A stretch of DNA of 64,000 nucleotides. It comes from Rhizobium leguminosarum (lineage in GTDB: Bacteria > Pseudomonadota > Alphaproteobacteria > Rhizobiales > Rhizobiaceae). Below, one piece after another: positions 1-8,710 of this stretch. The translations under genes were made by a program, and so were the position numbers. Below the pieces are notes generated by a model that saw only the letters and a list, made by a program, of their open reading frames with translations, did not search any database and was not told the DNA's origin. Position 1 is the first letter of the stretch, and each line of letters starts with the position of its first letter. The stretch covers positions 1,054,001 to 1,118,000 of the forward strand of contig NZ_CP016286.1 of NCBI RefSeq assembly GCF_001679785.1, read 5' to 3'.

Positions 1-2114
1 AAGCCGTAATGGGCGGCGCGGAAGGGCCGGATGGCGACGGCGACGTTCTTCGACGCCGGTTGACCGGAAATGGGGTCCGTTACCGGCGCGACCACGGCGT
101 CGATCCGTGCTCTTGCGGCGAACTGGTCGTTCCAGTGCATCGGCGCAAAGATGCCGCCGCGCGCCTGGCGATCGGTCACCAGCGCCCGCACGATTGCCTT
201 GCCGTGCGGGCTGTCGATCTCGACGAGGCCGGCGCTTGATATACCGGTCTCGATCGCGTCGCGCGGATGGATCTCGGCAAAGGGTTCGGCGATATGCGCG
301 GAAAGCCGCGCGCTCTTTCCTGTTCGCGTCATCGTGTGCCACTGGTCGCGGATGCGCCCGGTATTCAGCGTGAAGGGGTACTCGGCATTGGTGCGATCGG
401 TTGCGGGCGGTTTGACCGCGACGAAGCGCGCCTTGCGATCGGGATGGAAGAAACCGCCCTCGGCGAAGAAGCGGGTTTTGCTCGGTTCTGTCCCTGCCGC
501 CTGCGGCCACTGGAAGGGCGACAGTTCGTTATAGGCCCCGCCGCTCATGCCGGCGCGCGCGCCGATGTCGAAATCGCGGCTGCCGTTATTTTCGAAGGCG
601 GAAAGCGCCGCGTGCTCGGCGAAGATTGCCGCCGGCGCATCAAAATCGAAGGCGGCGGCAAATCCCATGCGGCGTCCGACCTCCGCAAGCTGCCACCAGT
701 CGGCCCTTGCATCGCCGGGGACGGCGAGAAACGGTCGCTGCCTTGAAATGCGCCGTTCGGAATTGGTGACGGTGCCATCCTTCTCGCCCCAGCCGAGCGA
801 GGGCAAAAGCACATCTGCGTGCCGGGTCGTATCCGTCTCTTTGAGGATGTCCGAGACGACGACGAAGGGACAGGCGGCGATCGCGTTTTCGACACTGTCG
901 GCATCCGGCATCGAGACGACGGGATTGGTCGCCATGATCCACAGCGCCTTGATGCGCCCGTCGGCCACGGCTTGGAACATGTCGACCGCCTTCAGGCCGG
1001 GCTTTGCGGCGATGACGGGCGAGTCCCAGAAGCGCTGCACGCGGTCTCGGTCTTCGGCATTCTCGATCGCCATATGGGCGGCAAGCATATTGGCGAGGCC
1101 GCCGACCTCACGCCCGCCCATGGCGTTCGGCTGTCCGGTCAGCGAAAACGGTCCCATGCCGGGACGGCCGATGCGGCCGGTCGCGAGGTGGCAGTTGAGG
1201 ATGGCATTGACCTTGTCGGTGCCGGAGGAGGATTGGTTGACGCCCTGGCTGTAGCAGGTCACGACCTTCGGCGTCGTCTCGAACAGGCGGAAGAACTCCC
1301 TGATCTGCATGGCCGGCAGGCCGGTCCGTTCCAGGAGATCGTTGATATCGAGCGCGGCTGCAGCCGCAAAAGCGTCGCCGAAACCTTCGGTATGAGCGCC
1401 GATATAATTCTGGTCGATTGCCGAACTGGTCGCGAGATGGGCAAGCAGTCCCATGAACAGCGCAACGTCGCCATCAGGACGGATGGCGAGATGCAGGTCG
1501 GCGATGTCGCAGGTCATCGTCCGGCGCGGATCGATGACGACGATCCGCATGTTTGGCCGCGCCGTCTTTGCGGCGGCAAGCCGCTGGTAGATGACGGGAT
1601 GACACCAGGCGAGGTTGGAGCCGGTCAGGATCACCAGATCCGCAAGTTCGATGTCCTCATAGGTCCCGGGAACCGTATCGGCGCCGAAGGCGCGGCGATG
1701 CCCCGCCACGGAAGAGGACATGCAGAGCCTTGAATTGGTGTCGATATTACCGGAGCCGATGAAGCCCTTCATCAGCTTGTTGGCGACATAGTAATCCTCG
1801 GTCAGCAACTGGCCCGAGACGTAGAAGGCAACGGCGTCAGGCCCGTGTTCCGCGATCGTTGCAGAAAAACGGCGGGCGACCAAGTCAAGAGCCTCGTCCC
1901 AGCCGCTCTGTTTGCCTTCGATCTCGGGATAGAGAAGCCGGCCATCGAGATCGATGGTTTCGGCAAGCGCTGAACCCTTCGAGCAGAGCCGGCCGAAATT
2001 CGACGGATGCTCGGGATCTCCTTTGACGCTGACTGCGCCTGCCTCGTCGACCGTGGCGATAACGCCGCAGCCTACACCGCAGTAGGGACAGGTGGTCTTG
2101 ACCTCAGCCGCCAT
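1..2114 (-). CDS. nasA: Assimilatory nitrate reductase, molybdopterin catalytic subunit (3' end beyond window)
   Basis: This is the cytoplasmic enzyme that reduces nitrate to nitrite using a Mo-bis-MGD cofactor and an N-terminal [4Fe-4S] cluster. Reading the minus strand from 2114 gives MAAEVKTTCPYCGVGCGV, the Cys-x2-Cys-x3-Cys of the cluster, and the fourth Cys follows in 'GRLCSKGSAL'. Further on are the molybdopterin-oxidoreductase segments 'SRLCMSSSVAGHRRAFG', 'CYSQGVNQSSSGTDK' and 'TGRIGRPGMGPFSLTGQPNAMGGREVG', then the dinucleotide-binding domain with 'TGRIRDQWHTMTRTG'. The frame is open for about 704 codons to the left edge, so the C-terminus is not seen. The ATG follows the nirD stop with no gap (TAG-ATG), so translation is probably coupled and the gene is the distal member of the transporter-nirB-nirD-nasA unit. 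Confidence 0.93.
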   Translation of the reverse strand, partial: MAAEVKTTCPYCGVGCGVIATVDEAGAVSVKGDPEHPSNFGRLCSKGSALAETIDLDGRLLYPEIEGKQSGWDEALDLVARRFSATIAEHGPDAVAFYVSGQLLTEDYYVANKLMKGFIGSGNIDTNSRLCMSSSVAGHRRAFGADTVPGTYEDIELADLVILTGSNLAWCHPVIYQRLAAAKTARPNMRIVVIDPRRTMTCDIADLHLAIRPDGDVALFMGLLAHLATSSAIDQNYIGAHTEGFGDAFAAAAALDINDLLERTGLPAMQIREFFRLFETTPKVVTCYSQGVNQSSSGTDKVNAILNCHLATGRIGRPGMGPFSLTGQPNAMGGREVGGLANMLAAHMAIENAEDRDRVQRFWDSPVIAAKPGLKAVDMFQAVADGRIKALWIMATNPVVSMPDADSVENAIAACPFVVVSDILKETDTTRHADVLLPSLGWGEKDGTVTNSERRISRQRPFLAVPGDARADWWQLAEVGRRMGFAAAFDFDAPAAIFAEHAALSAFENNGSRDFDIGARAGMSGGAYNELSPFQWPQAAGTEPSKTRFFAEGGFFHPDRKARFVAVKPPATDRTNAEYPFTLNTGRIRDQWHTMTRTGKSARLSAHIAEPFAEIHPRDAIETGISSAGLVEIDSPHGKAIVRALVTDRQARGGIFAPMHWNDQFAARARIDAVVAPVTDPISGQPASKNVAVAIRPFRAAHYG

Positions 2115-2444
2115 CTATTCCGCCGCCATCATCAGGCTTTCCAGAGCGATGAACAGCCTGCCGTCTTCGTTCAGCACCTGTATCGTCCGGACCTCGCCTT
2201 CGTCCGCGCCGAGCGCCTTGCCTGTTTCCAGCGAGATCACCCAGTTGTGCAGCGGGCAGGTGACTGACTTGGCGTGGACGATGCCTTGGGAGAGCGGGCC
2301 GCCCTTATGCGGGCAGTGATCTTCGATGGCGAAGACCTCGTTTTCGGCCGTGCGGAAGACAGCGATCTTGCCTTGTGGCGTCTTCACGCAGCGCGCGCCG
2401 CGCAACGGGATGTCGGAGATGTCACCGATTGCGATCCAGTTCAT
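2115..2444 (-). CDS. nirD: Nitrite reductase small subunit, Rieske-type
   Basis: Small subunit of the NADH-dependent cytoplasmic nitrite reductase that converts nitrite to ammonium with NirB. The 109-residue protein has a Rieske-like fold signature, with 'EDHCPHKGGPLSQG' and then 'TCPLHNWVISLETG', which supplies the C-x-H and C-x2-H pattern. Two ATGs lie close together. The one at 2444 (MNWIAIGD) is preferred because AAGGAG, which overlaps the nirB stop, stands 6 nt before it, whereas it abuts the ATG at 2450. The gene is 10 nt downstream of nirB and directly abuts nasA. Confidence 0.93.
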   Translation of the reverse strand: MNWIAIGDISDIPLRGARCVKTPQGKIAVFRTAENEVFAIEDHCPHKGGPLSQGIVHAKSVTCPLHNWVISLETGKALGADEGEVRTIQVLNEDGRLFIALESLMMAAE

Positions 2445-2454
2445 GTCCATCTCC

Positions 2455-4905
2455 TTACTCTGCAGCCTGCGGATAGCCGATCGTCGCCATCGGCTTGAAC
2501 TCATGCTTGTCCTTGCCGGAAACACGCTCCGACCAGGGATCGACCTGAGCAAATTTCTGGGAGAAGACGAAGCGCTCGTAATACGCTTTGCGCTTTTCGG
2601 CATCACCCATGATCTGGCGGCGGATTTCATCCAGGCCGACGCGCTTAGCCCATTTGTAGATGCGCTCGAGGTAGCGGGCCTGTTCGCGGTACATCTGCGT
2701 CAGGGCCACGATATGCTCCAGTGCCTCGTCCTCGGTTCGGACAAGCCCAAGGACCTCCGTGCCCTTGATGTCGAGACCGGCCGCACCGGCGAAATGGATC
2801 TCGAAACCGGAATCCACGCAGATCACGCCGATATCCTTGCAGGTTGCTTCCGCGCAGTTGCGCGGGCAGCCGGAGACGGCCATCTTCAACTTGGCCGGCG
2901 TCCAGGAGCCCCACATGAACCTTTCGATCCGGATACCGAGGCCGGTGGAATCCTGTGTGCCGAAGCGACACCAGTCCGAGCCGACACAGGTCTTCACGGT
3001 GCGCAGACCCTTGGCATAAGCCTGGCCGGAGACGAAGCCGGCCTTGCCGAGATCGGCCCAGACGGCGGGCAGGTCTTCCTTCTCGATGCCGAGAAGGTCG
3101 ATGCGCTGGCCGCCCGTCACCTTCACCATCGGGATCTCGAACTTGTCGACGACATCGGCGATGGCGCGCAGCTCGTTCGAATTGGTGACGCCGCCCCACA
3201 TGCGCGGAACGACGGAATAGGTGCCGTCCTTCTGGATGTTGGCATGCACGCGTTCATTGATGAAACGCGACTGGTAGTCGTCGGCATATTCATCCGGCCA
3301 GTCGCAGACGAGGTAATAGTTGAGCGCCGGCCGACATTTGGCGCAGCCGCAGGAGGTCTTCCATTCGAGCTCCTGCATGACGGCAGGGATGCTCTTCAAC
3401 CCCTTCGCCTTGATCAGCCGGCGAACGTCGTCATGGCCGAGTTCGGTGCAGGTACACATCGGCTGGACGGCAGTCGGATTGTAGCTGTCGCCGAGCGTCA
3501 GCGCCATGAGTTGTTCGACGAGGCCGGTGCAGGAACCGCACGAGGCGGATGCCTTCGTGTGGGCGCGTACGTCGTCGAGCGACGTCAGCCCCTTGCCTGA
3601 AATCGTCGAAGTGATCTTGCCCTTGCATACGCCGTTGCAGCCACAAATCTCCGCGTCATCCGGCAAGGCTGCAACGGCCGCCATAGGGTCCAGCGGCGAC
3701 CCTCCCTGATAGGCCTGTCCGAAGATCAGCGTCTCGCGCATCTCCGAAATATCGGTTGCCTTCTTCTTCAGGTCATTGAACCAGGCACCATCGGCGGTTT
3801 CGCCGTAAAGGACGGTGCCGATAATCTTATTGTCCTTGAGCACCAGACGCTTGTAGACGCCGGCGCTGGCATCGCGCAGCACGATCTCCTCGCGGTCGTC
3901 GCCGTCGGCGAAATCGCCGAGTGAATAAAGCTCGATGCCGGTGACCTTGAGCTTGGTCGGCGTATCCGCATGAACGAAGGCGGGCGAGCGATCGCCGGAA
4001 AGATGCGAGGCGGCGATACGGGCCATTTCATAGAGCGGCGCAACGAGGCCATAGACCATGCCGCCCACCTCGGCGCATTCGCCGAGCGCGAGAATATCGC
4101 CGTCCGAGGTCTGCATGCCGGCATCGACGACGATGCCGCGATTGACCGCAATGCCGGCGTCCTTCGCCAAGCCCACACTCGGACGAATGCCGACGGCCAT
4201 CACAACCAGCGTTGCCGGGATGATACGGCCGTCGTCAAGCTCGATGCCCTCGACCTTGCCATTGCCGACGATCGCCTTGGTATTGGCCTTGCAGATGACC
4301 TTGATACCGCGTTCCTCGACCGCCTTCTGCAGCAGGTAACCGGCGGCGGGATCGAGCTGGCGCTCCATCAGCGTCGGCATGACGTGCAGCACGGTGACGT
4401 CCATGCCGCGCTGGGCAAGGCCGGCCGCCGCTTCCAGGCCAAGCAGGCCGCCGCCGATGACGACAGCCTTTTCGCGCGACTGGGCGGCAAGCAGCATCGC
4501 CTGCACGTCGTCGAGATCGCGATAGGTGATGACGCCGGGCAGATCCTTGCCGGGAACAGGGATGATGAAGGGCACGGACCCCGTTGCGATCACCAGCTTA
4601 TCGTAGCTTTCGGTGACGCCGTGGTCGGAGGTGACGGTCTTGGCGGCGCGATCGATGTTGACGATCTTGTGGCCCTTGTAGAGCATGATGCCGTGCTTGA
4701 TATACCAGCCATCGCCGTGAATGATGATCTGCTCGTAGTCCTTTTCTCCGGAGAGAACCGGCGATAGCATGATGCGGTCGTAATTGACGCGCGGCTCGGC
4801 ATTGAAGATCGTAACTTCATAGCGTCCGGGCGCCTGCTCGAAGAGGTGCTCCAGCATGCGCCCGGGCGCCATGCCATTGCCGATGATGACAAGTTTTTCG
4901 GTCAT
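2455..4905 (-). CDS. nirB: NADH-dependent nitrite reductase large subunit
   Basis: Siroheme enzyme for the six-electron reduction of nitrite to ammonium in the cytoplasm. The 816-residue protein shows the family order. An N-terminal FAD domain begins 'VIIGNGMAPGRMLEHL', and an NAD-binding Rossmann motif 'VVIGGGLLGLEAAAGLAQRG' lies near residue 150. Two BFD-like [2Fe-2S] segments follow ('CGCNGVCKG...CGSC' near 420 and 'SCGCAKCRP' near 510). The sulfite/nitrite reductase domain carries the siroheme/[4Fe-4S] ligands 'TCVGSDWC' (C-x5-C) and 'SGCPRNCAE' (C-x3-C) between about 640 and 690. The length is typical and nothing is missing. It lies 17 nt downstream of the transporter gene and just upstream of nirD. 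Confidence 0.96.
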   Translation of the reverse strand: MTEKLVIIGNGMAPGRMLEHLFEQAPGRYEVTIFNAEPRVNYDRIMLSPVLSGEKDYEQIIIHGDGWYIKHGIMLYKGHKIVNIDRAAKTVTSDHGVTESYDKLVIATGSVPFIIPVPGKDLPGVITYRDLDDVQAMLLAAQSREKAVVIGGGLLGLEAAAGLAQRGMDVTVLHVMPTLMERQLDPAAGYLLQKAVEERGIKVICKANTKAIVGNGKVEGIELDDGRIIPATLVVMAVGIRPSVGLAKDAGIAVNRGIVVDAGMQTSDGDILALGECAEVGGMVYGLVAPLYEMARIAASHLSGDRSPAFVHADTPTKLKVTGIELYSLGDFADGDDREEIVLRDASAGVYKRLVLKDNKIIGTVLYGETADGAWFNDLKKKATDISEMRETLIFGQAYQGGSPLDPMAAVAALPDDAEICGCNGVCKGKITSTISGKGLTSLDDVRAHTKASASCGSCTGLVEQLMALTLGDSYNPTAVQPMCTCTELGHDDVRRLIKAKGLKSIPAVMQELEWKTSCGCAKCRPALNYYLVCDWPDEYADDYQSRFINERVHANIQKDGTYSVVPRMWGGVTNSNELRAIADVVDKFEIPMVKVTGGQRIDLLGIEKEDLPAVWADLGKAGFVSGQAYAKGLRTVKTCVGSDWCRFGTQDSTGLGIRIERFMWGSWTPAKLKMAVSGCPRNCAEATCKDIGVICVDSGFEIHFAGAAGLDIKGTEVLGLVRTEDEALEHIVALTQMYREQARYLERIYKWAKRVGLDEIRRQIMGDAEKRKAYYERFVFSQKFAQVDPWSERVSGKDKHEFKPMATIGYPQAAE

Positions 4906-4922
4906 ATTTCCAGGTCCTTAGA

Positions 4923-6191
4923 TCAGGTTGCAGCCACGGGCGCCGAGTGCCCTTGGCGCGACAGTTGCTTTACGGACAGGTGCATCCAGATGAGAGAGAT
5001 CACGACGATCGCAAAGAGCAGCAGGAAACAGCTGGACCAAAGGCCGGTCATGTCCTTGAGAAGGCCAAAGGCAATCGGAAGGATGAAGCCGCCAAGGCCG
5101 CCCATCATCCCGACGACGCCGCCGACTGCGCCGACGTTTTCGGGGTAGTAGGCCGGAATGTGCTTGTAGACGGCAGCCTTGCCGAGGCTCATGAAGAAGC
5201 CGAGCACGAAGATGACGACGATGAAGATGACAGGGGTGATACCGAACGCCGGACCCGTCCCGGAGGCGTCGGCGGCCGGCAGCGAAAGGATGAGGGTGGC
5301 GACGGCCGACACGGCAAACATCGTATACATCACGCTGCGCGCGCCCTTCTTGTCCGACAGCACGCCGCCGAAGGCGCGGAAGATGCTGCCCGGGATGGAG
5401 TAGGCGGCCGCGATCATGCCGGCGGTTTCCAGATTGAAGCCGTAGACGCCGACCAGATAGCGCGGCAGCCACAGCGACAGGGCGACGAAGCCGCCGAAGG
5501 CGAAGAAATAGTAAAGCGAGAAGCGCCAGACCTGAACGTTCTGGAGTGGCGCGAATTCCTCGACGAAACTCTTGGTGGCAACGCGGCGTTCGCGGCGGAG
5601 ACGGAAGGCTGGATCATCGGTCGTGGTGAACCAGAAGACGATTGCCATCAGCGCCAGGCCGACGGCCCAGATCTCCGCAACCGCCTGCCAGCCCCATGCG
5701 ATCAGCACGAAGGGGGCTGCGAATTTGGTTACGGCCGCGCCAACGTTGCCGGCACCGAAGATGCCGAGCGCGGTTCCCTGCTTCTCCGCCGGGAAGAAAG
5801 GCGAGACATAGGCGACACCGACTGCAAAGGAGCCGCCGGCAAGGCCGACGCCGAGGCCGGCGATCAACATCTGCGTATAGGTCTGGGCGTAAGAGAGCAG
5901 AAAGGTCGCCAATGCAGCGGCCAGCATGGTGAGCGTGTAAACGAGACGGCCGCCGTAACGCCCCGTCCAGATGCCGAGGACGATGCGCACCAGCGAACCG
6001 GTGAGCACGGGGGTACCGACCAGCAATCCGAACTCGGCCTCGTTCAGGCCGAGATCCTGCTTGATGCGAATGCCGATGATCGCGAAGATCGTCCAGACGG
6101 CAAAACAGAGGGTGAAGGCTACAGTGGAGATCCACAATGCCTTGGCTGGTTCGCCGGCGGACATAGACTGTGATTTCTCGATGACAGACAT
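4923..6191 (-). CDS. narK: Nitrate/nitrite transporter, MFS NNP family (NarK/NrtP type)
   Basis: Inner-membrane importer of nitrate, possibly also exchanging nitrite, with about 12 hydrophobic segments over 422 residues. The nitrate-nitrite-porter signature is visible around residues 115-150, with 'GLGVGLAGGSFAVG' and 'FFPAEKQGTALGIFGAGNVG', and a second copy-like stretch 'YYPENVGAVGGVVGMMGGLGG' near residue 350. The start at 6191 (MSVIEKSQ) is preferred over a TTG at 6212 because GGAGAAG lies just before it. It is the first gene of the nirB-nirD-nasA unit. Its mRNA leader carries a sigma-54 promoter and a terminator, so expression is probably conditional on nitrogen limitation and on nitrate. 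Confidence 0.93.
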   Translation of the reverse strand: MSVIEKSQSMSAGEPAKALWISTVAFTLCFAVWTIFAIIGIRIKQDLGLNEAEFGLLVGTPVLTGSLVRIVLGIWTGRYGGRLVYTLTMLAAALATFLLSYAQTYTQMLIAGLGVGLAGGSFAVGVAYVSPFFPAEKQGTALGIFGAGNVGAAVTKFAAPFVLIAWGWQAVAEIWAVGLALMAIVFWFTTTDDPAFRLRRERRVATKSFVEEFAPLQNVQVWRFSLYYFFAFGGFVALSLWLPRYLVGVYGFNLETAGMIAAAYSIPGSIFRAFGGVLSDKKGARSVMYTMFAVSAVATLILSLPAADASGTGPAFGITPVIFIVVIFVLGFFMSLGKAAVYKHIPAYYPENVGAVGGVVGMMGGLGGFILPIAFGLLKDMTGLWSSCFLLLFAIVVISLIWMHLSVKQLSRQGHSAPVAAT

Positions 6192-6240
6192 AACTTCTCC
6201 GAGGCCCGACAAGGTCGTGCCGATCCATCGCTGAGGGTTA

Positions 6241-6307
6241 AAACAAAAAGCCGCTGGTCAGGACGCGCATACACGAGGCGCGCGAAATATCCTGATCAGC
6301 GGCTTTG
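6241..6307 (-). terminator. Large intrinsic terminator in the nitrate-operon leader (attenuator)
   Basis: The two arms AAAGCCGCTGATCAGGA (6291-6307 region) and TCCTGACCAGCGGCTTT (6248-6264 region) pair over about 17 bp with one G-U pair. The loop contains a secondary GC-rich hairpin, and a T-run (TTTTTGTTTT on the minus strand) follows at 6241-6250. It lies about 50 nt before the transporter start codon, inside the presumed transcript. A terminator upstream of the first gene is the hallmark of attenuation; known NasT/NasR-type ANTAR proteins relieve such terminators. Confidence 0.8.
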
Positions 6308-6487
6308 CTGGTGGCGCCCGCCGTTGGACGCCGAATTCTTGGGCCTTCTGGCCCATTTGCCTGGAGGCAATCCGTTGGCCGAATTGCTCAAGCTAAAACC
6401 TACCTCTTCAATCCGAAGAGCAATCTCTGTGTCTTCCGTGAGCGTCTATCGCGCGCTCACTCCGCGCTGATCGTCATTGACCGGTGC
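6308..6487 (-). promoter_or_regulatory. Structured mRNA leader of the nitrate operon, candidate NasT target
   Basis: Between the sigma-54 promoter and the terminator the RNA can form several hairpins: GTGAGCG/CGCTCAC (6435-6457 region), CTCTTC/GAAGAG (6405-6421 region), and two tandem short hairpins directly before the terminator, TTGCC-TCCA-GGCAA (6357-6370) and GGGCC-AGAA-GGCCC (6341-6354). ANTAR antiterminators bind paired hairpins with defined hexaloops. The two tandem hairpins are in the right place, but their apparent loops are 4 nt (6 nt if the closing pair opens), so the match to the published loop rule is not exact. The function is inferred from position and from the nasST genes next door. 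Confidence 0.5.
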
Positions 6488-6498
6488 CACAAAGACCA

Positions 6499-6514
6499 TG
6501 CAAGCTGCGTGCCA
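6499..6514 (-). promoter_or_regulatory. Sigma-54 (-24/-12) promoter of the nitrate operon
   Basis: The minus strand reads TGGCACGCAGCTTGCA, an exact match to the RpoN consensus TGGCAC-N5-TTGCA. Transcription would start near 6487, giving a leader of roughly 300 nt to the transporter ATG. Rhizobial nas genes are known to be under NtrC/RpoN control. I did not find an NtrC site that I would defend in the upstream 150 nt. Confidence 0.78.
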
Positions 6515-6672
6515 GTTTTGTGATCTACGTTCAAATCACTGAATGCAAATGATATTTTCCGAAACGCGCCGCCTGCTTGTTTTTCGGGCCGGCACCCGCT
6601 CATGCCAATATTTTGTGCGCTTGTCGTGAGGCGGGCAGATGCTTGCTGGCGTTTTGTGCAGGCCGGCATCGG
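6515..6672. other. Upstream region of the nitrate promoter, no gene seen
   Basis: This stretch between the nasS stop and the sigma-54 element is the place where enhancer (NtrC) sites would be expected. It contains no convincing ORF on either strand and no terminator-like hairpin for nasS that I could identify. Confidence 0.5.
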
Positions 6673-7947
6673 TTAGACCTCGTCGTCGGAAACGAAGGGG
6701 AGGGCGCTTTTGACGGCAAAACCTGCGACATAGTCCGGCAGCCTCGCCGGGTCGAAGACGTGGCCGTCCATAAAACGGTCGCCCTCACCACTGCCCTCGA
6801 TGCGGATATCGGCATCTTCGGGTGCGTTGTCGTCACCGAGAGCCGTGCGATAGAGATCCGGGCGGTAGGCGGATGCTGCGGCCCTTGCCATGTTAAGGCT
6901 GATCTCGGCCTGTCCCCAGCGGATCATCTGGCTGTAGATCCAAAGCGCCTGGCTCGGCCGGGGATAATTGGCGAAGCCGGAATGGAACATGAAATAATCG
7001 GCGATGATGCGGCGGTTACCCTTTGCGTCGAGGCTGAATTCGCCGGCGAGCACACGGCGAATGATTTCGACGGGGGCAGCGATATAGCGCGGGTCGGCAA
7101 GAGCCGCCGCCAGCGCGTCGTGATTTTCCGGCCGGTCGCACCACTCGGCTGCCGCGTCGAGCGCCACGATCAGCCGGGAAACGGTTTCCGGATGGCTTTC
7201 CGCCCAGTCCGGCCGCATGCCGATCACCTTTTCCGGTGCCGACGGCCAGATATCCTGTTTGGCGGCGACGATGCGGCCGACGCCGCGCTCTGAAGCGACC
7301 ATGTTCCACGGCGCGCCGACGCAGAAACCGTCGATCGCACCGGCTGCCAGCGCATCCGAAGTCATGGGCGGAGGCACGACGACGAGCTTGACATCCTTGT
7401 CGGGATCGATGCCGCCGGCTGCCAGCCAGTAGCGGAATTCGTAATTATGCGAGGAGAAGGGGTAGGTGACCCCGAAAGTCGGCAGCGGCTCGCCGCGGGC
7501 CTTCATTGCCGCCAATGTTTTTGCCAGGGCGCCGGCATTGTCGAGCGCGCTTGCCGTTTCCGGCAATCCCGCGTCATTCCGCATCCTGTCGAAGAGCCGT
7601 GTCGACAGCGTGATCGCGTTGCCGCCACGCCCCAGCGAAAATGGCGTGATCGTCGGCGAGGGATTGGAGCCGAGACCGAGCATGGAGGCGACGGGCATCG
7701 GCGACAGCATGTGGGCAATGTCGAACTGGCGGAATGCCAGGCGGTCGCGCACATTCGCCCAGGAGACGTCCTTGACGAGATCGAGCGTCAGGCCTTCCTT
7801 CCGCGCGAAGCCGAATTCCGCCGCCGCAATCAGTACCGATGCATCGACGAGCGGAATGAAACCGGCCCGCAGCACTTTCGGTCCTTCGGTGTTCACCCGT
7901 ACGGGTGAGGGCAGCTCGCCGCCGGCGTTGGAGGTCGTTGTCATCAT
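6673..7947 (-). CDS. nasS: NasS-type cytoplasmic nitrate sensor (CmpA/NrtA family)
   Basis: NasS resembles the nitrate-binding protein of ABC transporters but stays in the cytoplasm, where it holds NasT inactive until nitrate or nitrite binds. The protein (424 residues from the ATG at 7947) has the CmpA/NrtA fold segments 'LRAGFIPLVDASVLIAAAE', 'FDIAHMLSPMPVASMLGLG', 'YPFSSHNYEFRYWLAAGGI' and 'GAPWNMVASERGVGRI'. The N-terminus (MMTTTSNAGGELP) has no signal peptide or lipobox, which fits NasS and not a transporter component. GGAG precedes the ATG by 5 nt, while a GTG two codons upstream would overlap it. It lies 40 nt downstream of nasT. Confidence 0.9.
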   Translation of the reverse strand: MMTTTSNAGGELPSPVRVNTEGPKVLRAGFIPLVDASVLIAAAEFGFARKEGLTLDLVKDVSWANVRDRLAFRQFDIAHMLSPMPVASMLGLGSNPSPTITPFSLGRGGNAITLSTRLFDRMRNDAGLPETASALDNAGALAKTLAAMKARGEPLPTFGVTYPFSSHNYEFRYWLAAGGIDPDKDVKLVVVPPPMTSDALAAGAIDGFCVGAPWNMVASERGVGRIVAAKQDIWPSAPEKVIGMRPDWAESHPETVSRLIVALDAAAEWCDRPENHDALAAALADPRYIAAPVEIIRRVLAGEFSLDAKGNRRIIADYFMFHSGFANYPRPSQALWIYSQMIRWGQAEISLNMARAAASAYRPDLYRTALGDDNAPEDADIRIEGSGEGDRFMDGHVFDPARLPDYVAGFAVKSALPFVSDDEV

Positions 7948-7987
7948 ATCCACTCCGGTTTCCTCCGGAAATTCATCAGCTCGGCCA

Positions 7988-8587
7988 TTACATCAACAGC
8001 CCCGCGGCAGTGACGACGCTCTGGGCGATTTCCGACATCTTCTTCTTTTCGTTCATCGCTGTCTGGCGCAGCAGGGCGAAAGCCTCTTCCTCGGAGAGGC
8101 CGCGCATCTTCATCAATATGCCCTTGGCGCGCTCGATGAGCTTGCGCTCCTCCAGCGCGGAGCGGGCATCGGCAAGCTCCCGCCGCAGCCGGCTGAAGGC
8201 ATTGAAGCGGCTGACGGCCATATCGAGGATCGGTTTGACGCGTTCCTTCTTCAATCCGTCGACGATATAGGCCGAGACCCCGGCATCGACAGCTGCCTCG
8301 ATCGAGGCCGTGTCGGACCGATCGACGAACATGGCGATCGGGCGGCTGACCGTACGCGTCAGCTGGAACAGGTGCTCCATCATGTCGCGGTTGGGATTTT
8401 CGATATCGATGATGATCACATCGGGCACCAGCGTTTCGATGATTCGCGCGATGCCATTGACCTCATGCACGACGGTGACGCGCGTATGCCCTGCCTCGCG
8501 CAGGCCTTCTTCGATGATGGAGGCGCGAATGGCATTTTCGTCGATCACCAGAATTGTCAGATCGAGATGCGTCATTGCTCTATTCAT
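7988..8587 (-). CDS. nasT: NasT-type ANTAR antiterminator
   Basis: Response-regulator-like RNA-binding antiterminator of nitrate assimilation. The N-terminal receiver-like domain starts 'LTILVIDENAIRASIIEEGLREAG' and keeps an acidic pocket ('DVIIIDIENPN'). The C-terminal ANTAR domain is clear, with 'ALEERKLIERAKGILMKMRGLSEEEAFALLRQTAM' and 'KKKMSEIAQSVV'. The start is taken at the ATG at 8587; a second ATG at 8575 (MTHLDLT) is equally possible because neither has a strong ribosome site. It is transcribed with nasS, and the likely target is the terminator-bearing leader at 6241-6487. Confidence 0.92.
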   Translation of the reverse strand: MNRAMTHLDLTILVIDENAIRASIIEEGLREAGHTRVTVVHEVNGIARIIETLVPDVIIIDIENPNRDMMEHLFQLTRTVSRPIAMFVDRSDTASIEAAVDAGVSAYIVDGLKKERVKPILDMAVSRFNAFSRLRRELADARSALEERKLIERAKGILMKMRGLSEEEAFALLRQTAMNEKKKMSEIAQSVVTAAGLLM

Positions 8588-8710
8588 GGCGCAGTGCAAC
8601 AAATTTAGCAAGGCTCCGCCTGAAAAATGTGCAAGAATAGATATGCATAAAAAATAATCAAATTGCCGAAAATTCGAGCGGGATCAATATACAGCGTCGC
8701 GGCAAGGTCT

